Assembly (NCBI GenBank): GCA_027081065.1
Contig: JALWLW010000028.1
Coordinates: 1-6,004 of the forward strand
From: Campylobacteraceae bacterium
GTDB lineage: Bacteria > Campylobacterota > Campylobacteria > Campylobacterales > Sulfurovaceae
DNA length: 6,004 bases
Reading direction: 5' to 3'
In this document: positions 1 through 4,935 of the stretch, in pieces
Layout of the letters: every line of letters starts with the position of its first letter
Position numbering within the stretch: the stretch's first letter is position 1
Notes under the pieces: model-generated
What the model was told of the DNA's origin: nothing
Databases searched by the model: none
What the model saw: only the letters and a program-made list of their open reading frames with translations
Made by a program: the position numbers and the translations under genes

Positions 1-1
1 A

Positions 2-193
2 ACCTATAATTATGCTATCAATGCACAGACAGGAAAGGTCTCAGGAGAGCGTCCCTACTCTTGGCTCAAAATCGCTTTGGTTACAGTAACTCTCTCTTCT
101 GGTATTGGTGGTGCTATTTATCTCGACAAACATCCTCAAATTATAGAAAAAGCCTCTCAATTTGTGCATTTACTTTCTGTTAATTTTTCTTAG
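2..193 (+). CDS. C-terminal end of a small membrane-anchored protein (5' end outside window)
   Basis: Reading in frame from base 2, 63 codons are open and end at TAG 191-193. The peptide contains NAQTGKVSGERPYSWLK followed by one hydrophobic segment (IALVTVTLSSGIGGAIYL) and a short tail. I recall a similar N(G/A)QTGxVxGERPYS stretch just before a membrane helix at the end of zinc-ribbon proteins that databases often label 'primosomal protein N'-like / superfamily II helicase', a label that is probably misleading. The zinc-ribbon part would lie upstream and cannot be seen. The next gene starts about 21-24 bases downstream on the same strand, so co-transcription is likely. The family link rests on motif memory only; the frame and the membrane segment are seen directly. 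Confidence 0.65.
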   Translation, partial: TYNYAINAQTGKVSGERPYSWLKIALVTVTLSSGIGGAIYLDKHPQIIEKASQFVHLLSVNFS

Positions 194-214
194 GTAGAAT
201 TTTTAAAAGGCTTT

Positions 215-841
215 ATGATGATTTTTTTTAAAAACTTATTTTTACTATTGTCTCTTTCATTATCACTTTTTTCTACTGAAGGTGCTATTTCCTCACAAGA
301 GATTATCTCAACAGATTCTCCAGAAGATTTAATTGACAATGAAGTACACACTTATGAATCTTTCGATACTGAAAACCTTAATGATATTGAAGAGCAAATG
401 CAAACAATCCTAGAACAGACAACCGTAGAGAGTGTTAATAGTCAAGTCCCAGTTGAAGAAGTAACTCCCATCTCTGAAGAGCAAACAGCTCCTCCTCCCC
501 CTAAAATAGAAGAGCCTTTAAAAAAAACTTTTAGTGAAGCAGTTGCACAAGCAAAAAAAGAACATAAAATTATCTTACTCGAAATTTATGGAACAGGGTG
601 TCACTTCTGTACAAAAATGGAGAATGAAGTTTTTCCAAAAGAGCGTGTTGTAAATGAACTAAAAGATAATTTTATTCTACTCAAAATCAACGGAGATGAA
701 GAGGAGATTCCCCTTCATATTGAAAAACAAATGACCCCAATGCACGTTTTTGTTACAGAAACTGAAGATATAAAAGATATGACTTTTGGTTTTTTAAATG
801 AAAAAGACTTTTTAGAACTACTTGAACGAGAAAAAAATTAA
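215..841 (+). CDS. Secreted thioredoxin-fold protein, CHFC active site
   Basis: The 208-residue protein begins with a hydrophobic signal sequence (about residues 1-23, rich in Leu and Ser, with only one Lys before the core). Next comes an acidic, Pro-containing linker (about 25-105, including APPPPK) and then a thioredoxin-like domain (about 106-205). The redox motif is C129-H-F-C132 within YGTGCHFCTKM, and the cis-proline loop is MTP at 173-175. The Trp that normally precedes the first Cys is Gly here. This fits the Thioredoxin_7/SoxW-like periplasmic group more than classical thioredoxin. The likely role is reduction or isomerisation of disulfides in the envelope; the substrate is unknown. 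Two ATGs are adjacent (215 and 218). AAAAGG at 205-210 sits 4 bases from the first and 7 from the second, so 218 may be the true start. The next gene begins within or just after its 3' end. Confidence 0.85.
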   Translation: MMIFFKNLFLLLSLSLSLFSTEGAISSQEIISTDSPEDLIDNEVHTYESFDTENLNDIEEQMQTILEQTTVESVNSQVPVEEVTPISEEQTAPPPPKIEEPLKKTFSEAVAQAKKEHKIILLEIYGTGCHFCTKMENEVFPKERVVNELKDNFILLKINGDEEEIPLHIEKQMTPMHVFVTETEDIKDMTFGFLNEKDFLELLEREKN

Positions 842-863
842 AAATATCTTCATCAAAATATTT

Positions 864-1595
864 ATGAGACCTACTCTACTTTTGAGCTTAATCTTTTTTT
901 GTGGGAATTGCTCTAAACAAGAAGAGATATCAAACCGATCTTCAAAGCACAAGATTGCTAACATTCCTGAAGCATCAGGTATCTCTTTTTGTAAAGAGTC
1001 TAAAACACTTATTGTCGCTAATGATGAAGGAAATCTATATGAACTTAGTATGACAGGGCAAATTTTATATCAAAAAAAACTTGGAGATTATGACTTTGAA
1101 GGGGTTGTTTGTAACAAAAAAACATTTATGTTTGCTATTGAAAGTGGTGCTCTCTTAGAAGTCGACAGAAGAACATTCAAAAGTAAAAAGTTTAAACTCA
1201 AAGGTCAAGGTTATAAACTAACTAAAAAACATGGTATTGAAGGCATAGAAAAGATTGATGGTCAATATTACGTTACGCTACAACAAAAAAAGAGGAGTGA
1301 AGCAAACATACTTCGCCTAAAAGTAGGAACAACATATGCAACAGTCAAACAGATTATTAACCATAAAATAATTGATTCATCAGCTCTAGCATGGCACAAA
1401 AATAAGCTCTATATTATCTCCGATAAAAAAGAGAAACTCTATCTTTATGACTTAAAACATAAAAAAATTTTAAAAAAAATTAAACTTCCAGAATTTGCTC
1501 AAGAGGGTATCACCTTCGATGAAGAGGGTAATATCTATTTTGCTGATGATGACGGAGCTGTATTGAAATATAAAGAAGAAGAGTTTGCTCTTTAA
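864..1595 (+). CDS. SdiA-regulated/YjiK-like beta-propeller, probable lipoprotein
   Basis: The frame can start at TTG 822, overlapping the previous gene by 20 bases (257 aa), or at ATG 864 (243 aa). Neither has a clear Shine-Dalgarno sequence; I chose the ATG because it directly precedes a compact signal sequence, MRPTLLLSLIFFCGNC. The Cys after GN could be a lipidation site, but the lipobox is weak (Asn at -1, Cys at -3). The rest is strand-rich with propeller-like repeats: IPEASGISF, LIVANDEGNLYEL, DFEGVVC, HGIEGIEKI, SALAWHKNKLYIISD and QEGITFDEEGNIYFADD. The repeated EG(I/V) and NxYxxDD elements are typical of the SdiA-regulated (YjiK) family, a beta-propeller whose function is poorly known. 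Its place after a secreted thioredoxin-like protein suggests an envelope location. It meets the opposite-strand hemJ tail to tail with a 4-bp overlap. Confidence 0.8.
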   Translation: MRPTLLLSLIFFCGNCSKQEEISNRSSKHKIANIPEASGISFCKESKTLIVANDEGNLYELSMTGQILYQKKLGDYDFEGVVCNKKTFMFAIESGALLEVDRRTFKSKKFKLKGQGYKLTKKHGIEGIEKIDGQYYVTLQQKKRSEANILRLKVGTTYATVKQIINHKIIDSSALAWHKNKLYIISDKKEKLYLYDLKHKKILKKIKLPEFAQEGITFDEEGNIYFADDDGAVLKYKEEEFAL

Positions 1596-2098
1596 ACCCT
1601 CTTCGTCAAAATCTTATAGATAATAAACCCAAAAAAGAGCGTAATTCCAACAGAAAAGTAAATAGGAATAGACTTTGTTATGACAAAAGTGACAATTAAA
1701 ATGGCAAAGAGGGTTGGTACTTCATTATAGGCTCTAAAAAATTGTCCATTTTTGGTACACTCATCTCTCTCTAAAACCTTTCTAAAATACTCTAATGAGT
1801 AGGTATAGGCTATCATTAAAATCAATACAACCAATTTAGCAATCATCCAAGAGTTGTCTAAAAGTGATGGATTCATGTAGATAAGTGTAGCTCCACTCAA
1901 AATCGTTGCCCACATGGCAGGAAAACCGATGACTTTATAGATTTTATACTCTTGAATCTTGACCACATCGGTAAAATCTTTTTTATCTTTATGCTCTTGA
2001 TGGTAGACAAAGAGTCGTGGCATATAGAAGACCAAACTCATCCATGAGAGAACTGCAACAATATGAAATGCTAAAATACCTAAGTAGTATTGACTCAT
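1592..2098 (-). CDS. hemJ: HemJ-like protoporphyrinogen IX oxidase (membrane protein)
   Basis: The 168-residue protein has about five predicted membrane helices (near residues 4-26, 55-75, 84-103, 127-142 and 146-164). Family landmarks are H12 in helix 1 (FHIVAVLSWM), MPRLFVYH at 26-33, the GFPAMWATILSG region at 58-69, W84xxxK88 at the start of helix 3, and RAYNEVPTLFAILIVTFVITK at 122-142. Together these match the UPF0093/HemJ group, which carries out the penultimate step of protohaem synthesis (protoporphyrinogen IX to protoporphyrin IX) in bacteria lacking HemG and HemY. The ATG follows AAAGGA at good distance, and that site lies inside the 3' end of the upstream nuclease gene. The upstream stop and this start are three bases apart, so translation may be coupled. 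It runs slightly longer than minimal HemJ proteins because of the last helix. A related CopD-family membrane protein is the main alternative. Confidence 0.82.
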   Translation of the reverse strand: MSQYYLGILAFHIVAVLSWMSLVFYMPRLFVYHQEHKDKKDFTDVVKIQEYKIYKVIGFPAMWATILSGATLIYMNPSLLDNSWMIAKLVVLILMIAYTYSLEYFRKVLERDECTKNGQFFRAYNEVPTLFAILIVTFVITKSIPIYFSVGITLFFGFIIYKILTKRV

Positions 2099-2101
2099 TT
2101 T

Positions 2102-3397
2102 TTAATCCTTTTGTTTGGTGTTATCATATCTTTTTTCTATCTCAAAATCAACAATTTCATAGTGACCTTTAAATAATGTTCGTCCATAGACCATAATGTC
2201 ATAACTTTTTCCAAGCTTTAGCATCTCTTTAGTTCCATACACAGCAATCTGTTCTTTTGAGGCTTGTTGCCCGATAATGGCTCTATTTTTAGAGGTAGAA
2301 AGTACTTTTACTTTTGTAAGATAGAGAGGAAAATGAACGATTCTTCTTTTTAATATTTCAACGCTTCCCTCTTTTACACTTACAGATACTCGTTTATAGG
2401 GTTTACTGGTTGAAAAGGTGGCAAACACAGGCAGATGGTCCGAGTAGCCTTTGCCAAGATGTCGATTGTTTCGATAGACCCAACGGTAGATATACCCCTT
2501 TTTATGGAAAAGATAGCTCTTTTTTAAGACATTAAAACTATGAGAAACATACTCTAGCCCTTTACCATCAAAAAGAGTATAGGGAAGCAGAATACTATCT
2601 AACCCCTCTTTGTCTCCATAGAAGTTGTGACTCCAGCGTCGATAGTTGGGAAGTTCTAACCAAAGATTATAATGTAACCATTTATTAGGAGAGAGCTTAT
2701 CTACTCTTACCATTTTTTCAGAACTATCTATTGAGTGTAAAATATGGTTGATGCCTGTTCTACCTCTACTGTCATTATCTTTTCGCTCTAGGTGAAGATA
2801 CTCATCATAATCTGCATTAAAATCACCCAATAAGATATATTCGCTCCCTTTAGGCAATGCTTTTAGTCTATCTTTTAAGACTTTAGCTGAACGTATACGG
2901 TAGCTTTCAGGGGAAAACTTTGATTTCCAATGGTTTACATAGAGAAAAAATGGCTCTTTATCCACTATAAATTTTGTCTCTAAAATAGGTCGAAATCCAA
3001 GCTTACGGTTAACAACTATCTCTTTTGCACGAACAATAGGAATCTTAGAGAGAAGTGCAACTTGAATGGCAGAGTATTTTTTGTGAGTAATGGCAAGATA
3101 TTTGTAGTAACAGCCTATTTGACGAAGCATTTTTTGTAAAAGCTTTAAAACATGTTCATTTTCAACCTCTTGTAGAGCTATAATATCTGCATTGACATCA
3201 CAGATAACCTCTGCACTATTGAGGAGTTTTTTCTGTAATGTTTTATGATTCCAGTTATCTCTAAAGGGAAGATACTCTTCATACTCTGTACCATCTTTTT
3301 TAAGGTCAAAGAGGTTTTCAACATTGTATGAAGCTATTTTTAAATCGGTAGCGTAAAGAGAAAAGGAGAGTAGAATCATAAAATAGAATCTAAACAT
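2102..3397 (-). CDS. Exported endonuclease/exonuclease/phosphatase-family nuclease
   Basis: The frame opens at ATG 3413-3415 (437 aa), but I prefer ATG 3395-3397 (431 aa). It begins a clean signal sequence (MFRFYFMILLSFSLYA, then TDLKI) and has GGGAG about 11 bases upstream, whereas the earlier ATG has AGAGG directly abutting it. EEP (DNase I-like) motifs in order, numbered from the longer start: SYNVENLFD (29-37), ALQEVEN with catalytic Glu83, NHWKSK (161-166), GDFNAD (197-202), LDSILLP (272-278) and SDHLP (325-329). These cover the metal-binding and catalytic His/Asp positions, so the enzyme should be active. Residues about 338-437 form an additional beta-rich domain (YDIMVYGRTLFKG and nearby) that may be an OB-like nucleic-acid-binding fold; this is inference. 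The likely role is degradation of extracellular or periplasmic nucleic acid; a phosphodiesterase acting on another substrate is possible. It is followed three bases later by hemJ. Confidence 0.85.
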   Translation of the reverse strand: MFRFYFMILLSFSLYATDLKIASYNVENLFDLKKDGTEYEEYLPFRDNWNHKTLQKKLLNSAEVICDVNADIIALQEVENEHVLKLLQKMLRQIGCYYKYLAITHKKYSAIQVALLSKIPIVRAKEIVVNRKLGFRPILETKFIVDKEPFFLYVNHWKSKFSPESYRIRSAKVLKDRLKALPKGSEYILLGDFNADYDEYLHLERKDNDSRGRTGINHILHSIDSSEKMVRVDKLSPNKWLHYNLWLELPNYRRWSHNFYGDKEGLDSILLPYTLFDGKGLEYVSHSFNVLKKSYLFHKKGYIYRWVYRNNRHLGKGYSDHLPVFATFSTSKPYKRVSVSVKEGSVEILKRRIVHFPLYLTKVKVLSTSKNRAIIGQQASKEQIAVYGTKEMLKLGKSYDIMVYGRTLFKGHYEIVDFEIEKRYDNTKQKD

Positions 3398-3454
3398 AGA
3401 AACACCATCTCCCATCCTCTCTTTATACTCTGCATAATACTACCTTCGTTTAAG

Positions 3455-3491
3455 GGATATTTTGTCCTGTTATTGGATATATAAGACAAAA
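3455..3491. repeat. GGATAT direct repeat plus 7-bp inverted repeat upstream of the nuclease gene
   Basis: GGATAT occurs at 3455-3460 and again at 3475-3480, 20 bp apart, about two helical turns. Interleaved with it, TTTTGTC (3460-3466) is the exact reverse complement of GACAAAA (3485-3491). The site lies about 60-95 bp upstream of the leftward nuclease start, a suitable place for a regulator. In such AT-rich DNA, short matches arise easily, so function is only a suggestion. Confidence 0.3.
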
Positions 3492-3506
3492 AAGGAACAT
3501 TTATTG

Positions 3507-3526
3507 TTTAAGTATTTTAACTTAAA
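3507..3526. repeat. 7-bp perfect inverted repeat TTTAAGT/ACTTAAA
   Basis: TTTAAGT (3507-3513), a 6-base spacer and ACTTAAA (3520-3526) form a perfect dyad. It could be an operator or a weak hairpin. It lacks the G+C content and T-run of an intrinsic terminator. The related palindrome ACTTAAGT recurs at 3642-3649, inside the candidate promoter of the fic operon, so the two could be binding sites for one protein. Confidence 0.35.
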
Positions 3527-3612
3527 ATGTTTAAAAATATTAGAAAAATGTCAAATTGTAATCTTTTTTGTGTCTGTTCATTGAATAGATAGTGAGATAA
3601 GGAGAGAGTTTT

Positions 3613-3642
3613 CTAATTAGAACTAATTAGAATTTATTAGTA
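3613..3642. repeat. Tandem 10-bp repeat CTAATTAGAA, candidate operator
   Basis: CTAATTAGAA is repeated exactly at 3613-3622 and 3623-3632 and followed by a degenerate third copy, TTTATTAGTA (7 of 10 matches), at 3633-3642. Each perfect copy contains the 8-bp palindrome CTAATTAG. A 10-bp period puts successive palindromes on the same face of the helix, as expected for cooperative binding of a dimeric regulator. The array touches the candidate -35 of the fic operon promoter. The arrangement is seen directly; the operator role is inferred. Confidence 0.45.
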
Positions 3643-3665
3643 CTTAAGTTTTATCTTGTTATAGT
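3637..3665 (+). promoter_or_regulatory. Candidate promoter of the small-gene/fic operon
   Basis: TATAGT at 3660-3665 is a reasonable -10, and TTAGTA at 3637-3642 a weak -35, with a 17-bp spacer containing the palindrome ACTTAAGT. Transcription would begin near 3672, leaving a leader of about 20 bases before the AAAGGA at 3680. The tandem CTAATTAG array directly abuts and overlaps the -35, so binding there could block the polymerase. It is called by eye only. Confidence 0.35.
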
Positions 3666-3679
3666 CTGCTATCTAAATC

Positions 3680-3685
3680 AAAGGA
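3680..3685 (+). promoter_or_regulatory. Shine-Dalgarno AAAGGA without a canonical start codon
   Basis: AAAGGA is the same type of ribosome binding site seen before the DsbD-like gene and hemJ. The in-frame codons at suitable distance are ATA at 3692 (6 bases away) and ATA at 3695 (9 bases away); no ATG, GTG or TTG follows nearby in any frame. CTATC (3669-3673) can pair with GATAG (3684-3688), partly covering the site. TGCTAT (3667-3672) can pair instead with ATAGCA (3695-3700), covering the candidate start. Confidence 0.45.
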
Positions 3686-3688
3686 TAG

Positions 3689-3844
3689 AAGATAATAGCA
3701 ATAGTAGAAAAAATTTTACAAGATGCAAAAATTGCCTACAAAGAAAGTGTTAAAATTGAAAATGATGTTTTAGAGAATCATTTATTATTAATTATTGGTA
3801 ATGCTCAATCAATTCTAAATAATAAAAAATTAAAGCAAAAAAAT
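3689..3844 (+). pseudogene. Start-less 5' extension of the small Fic-adjacent gene
   Basis: The frame of the 3845 gene is open from just after TAG 3686-3688, giving 52 codons before the first ATG. The peptide looks like real protein rather than random translation: after Ala-Ile-Val it reads EKILQDAKIAYKE, then ENDVLENHLLLIIGNAQSIL, an amphipathic helical pattern. There is no ATG, GTG or TTG in this part. Reading ATA 3695 as the start gives (M)AIVEKIL at 9 bases from AAAGGA, exactly where a start would be expected. I infer that the ancestral start was at 3695 and has mutated to ATA, or that a rare AUA/AUU start is used. A 5' truncation by recombination is also possible. Confidence 0.5.
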
Positions 3845-4174
3845 ATGTTCGTCTCTAGTAGTAATATTCAAGAATCAGAAGAAATAAAAAAAGTACATAG
3901 AAAAGTGCCAAGATGGCTTAATAATCCATCACAATACAATTACAAAATTTTAACTACTTTTATGCAACTTTCAAATAATAACTCAATCCCAATTAGTATC
4001 TCTTTACTGGAAAAACATTCAAATATAGAAAATAATAAATTTATTTCTCATTTCAATCAAATGAAAATAATTTCTGAAAAGAATCACGCAAAGGTTTTTG
4101 ATGAATCTTATGGCGAAGTTAAGCTATGGGAGCCTGTTGCAGACTTTATTGTTAAACTATACAAACAAAAATAA
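3845..4174 (+). CDS. Unrecognised small protein paired with Fic
   Basis: From the first ATG this is 109 residues; with the open 5' extension it would be about 160. I do not recognise a named family with confidence. The middle and end, roughly VHRKVPRWLNNPSQYNYKIL, then HFNQMKIISEKNHAKVF and GEVKLWEPVADFIVKLYK, look like a conserved compact domain. The order of helices followed by a beta-hairpin (HAKVFDESYGEVKLWEPV) resembles a winged-helix fold, which would suit a DNA-binding autoregulator; this is inference from pattern only. ATG 3845 has no good ribosome binding site, which argues that it is not the native start. The gene ends 15 bases before fic on the same strand, so the two are probably co-transcribed. 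Base composition is conspicuously AT-rich compared with the nuclease and hemJ, in keeping with acquired DNA. Confidence 0.6.
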   Translation: MFVSSSNIQESEEIKKVHRKVPRWLNNPSQYNYKILTTFMQLSNNNSIPISISLLEKHSNIENNKFISHFNQMKIISEKNHAKVFDESYGEVKLWEPVADFIVKLYKQK

Positions 4175-4189
4175 TTATTGGGATAGAAA

Positions 4190-4885
4190 ATGTATAAATT
4201 AAATAAACTTTCATTAAAACAACGAGAAGAGCTTTTTAGACAATTAAGAATCTCGATTACTCATCACTCAAATGCAATAGAAGGAACAACTCTATCTTTT
4301 GGTGAAACAAAAGAGTTACTTGAACTTGGTCATACAGCAGGACATAAGCCACTCGGCGAACAGCTTGTCATATTAGGATTTGCAAAAGCTTATGATGTAG
4401 TGATGCGTGAAGCTACAAATCCAAATAATATAATTGATAGTAGTTTTATCAAAGATATTCACGCTATTATATTTGAAGATGCCCTAAAAGTATCTCCAGA
4501 GTATGTTTCAAAACCTATCGGAGCATACAGATTAGATGAAAGATATATTAAAAGTGTGGATATTAAATTGTCTTTACCACAGATGATTTCTAATGATATA
4601 GAAAATCTTTTGTATAGATTTAAAAGCAATAGTATGAGTTTAGAAAATATATCTGAATTTCATATACTATTTGAAAGAATTCATCCATTTGCTGATGGAA
4701 ATGGGAGAGTAGGAAGACTTTTAATGGCTTATCAAGCTATTCAAAATAATATCGTGCCACCATTAATAAAAAATGAAAGTAGAGATGAATATCTAAAAGC
4801 TATAAATGATAAAAATGATTTATACAAATTTTTACAAGTTAGCATAGATAAAAGTTTGGAGTTGATAGGCAGTTTAAATGTCTAA
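4190..4885 (+). CDS. fic: Class II Fic-family protein adenylyltransferase (AMPylator)
   Basis: The 231-residue protein carries the full Fic core motif HPFADGNGRVGR at 165-176: catalytic His165, Asp169 and the GNGR anion-binding loop for ATP, ending in Arg176. Near the N-terminus, SNAIEG (27-32) matches the inhibitory helix motif [S/T]xxxE[G/N], with Glu31 as the residue that normally keeps ATP from binding productively. Its N-terminal position makes this a class II Fic. The flap lies around GAYRLDERYIKS (111-122). Fic enzymes transfer AMP from ATP to Ser, Thr or Tyr hydroxyls of target proteins; the target here is unknown. No signal peptide or membrane segment is visible, so it should act in the cytoplasm. 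The length suits a stand-alone class II protein without the C-terminal winged helix of larger Fic proteins. GGGA at 4180-4183 is the ribosome binding site. A small unrecognised gene ends 15 bases upstream, and a hairpin follows the stop. Confidence 0.92.
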   Translation: MYKLNKLSLKQREELFRQLRISITHHSNAIEGTTLSFGETKELLELGHTAGHKPLGEQLVILGFAKAYDVVMREATNPNNIIDSSFIKDIHAIIFEDALKVSPEYVSKPIGAYRLDERYIKSVDIKLSLPQMISNDIENLLYRFKSNSMSLENISEFHILFERIHPFADGNGRVGRLLMAYQAIQNNIVPPLIKNESRDEYLKAINDKNDLYKFLQVSIDKSLELIGSLNV

Positions 4886-4895
4886 CAAATCCTTG

Positions 4896-4920
4896 CACCG
4901 AACAGGTAAACCTGTCGGTG
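4896..4920. terminator. GC-rich hairpin between convergent fic and yidB-like genes
   Basis: CACCG (4896-4900) pairs with CGGTG (4916-4920) and ACAGG (4902-4906) with CCTGT (4911-4915), with one bulged A at 4901 and a TAAA loop. This ten-pair stem lies 10 bases after the fic stop and 15 bases past the yidB-like stop, so it is placed to end transcription from both sides. No T-run follows on either strand, so it is not a textbook intrinsic terminator and may instead stabilise 3' ends or be a repeat element. Confidence 0.5.
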
Positions 4921-4935
4921 AAGTCAGTCGTCAAA

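Larger units (their letters stand above)
3416..3688. other. AT-rich intergenic stretch before the Fic island
   Basis: No supported gene lies here. The longest ATG reading frame I noticed is 21 codons (ATG at 3527) without a ribosome binding site. The stretch holds several repeats and dyads, described separately: TTTTGTC/GACAAAA at 3460-3491, TTTAAGT/ACTTAAA at 3507-3526, tandem CTAATTAGAA at 3613-3632 and ACTTAAGT at 3642-3649. It must contain the promoter of the leftward nuclease-hemJ operon and probably that of the rightward small-gene/fic pair. For the leftward promoter the best -10 I see is TATTAT (complement of 3434-3439), without a convincing -35. An AAGGAG at 3599-3604 looks like a Shine-Dalgarno sequence but no start codon follows it. 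Confidence 0.6.

Noticed and set aside
1578..1604. Possible bidirectional terminator: GAAGAG (1578-1583) and CTCTTC (1599-1604) at the convergent gene ends.
   Set aside because: The arms are only six bases, lie largely inside both coding ends, have a 15-base spacer and no T-run.
3527..3592. Short reading frame of 21 codons starting MFKNIRKM.
   Set aside because: It has no ribosome binding site at suitable distance, is Cys- and Phe-rich in an odd way, and is short enough to be chance in AT-rich DNA.
3599..3612. AAGGAGAGAG as a ribosome binding site for a hidden gene.
   Set aside because: No ATG, GTG or TTG follows within a usable distance and all frames soon meet stops in the CTAATTAG repeats.
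3613..3642. CRISPR-like or satellite repeat.
   Set aside because: Repeats are only 10 bp, contiguous without spacers, and number two to three; an operator array fits better.
4880..4935. Integron attC site after fic: GTCTAAC overlapping the fic stop fits the RYYYAAC box and is followed by a hairpin.
   Set aside because: The matching GTTRRRY box is missing downstream, the hairpin has a TAAA loop and a single bulge rather than the attC layout, and no integrase or second cassette is visible.
3416..4935. Insertion sequence or prophage as the carrier of the fic pair.
   Set aside because: No transposase, integrase or clear terminal inverted repeats were found, and no tRNA gene or flanking direct repeat was seen.
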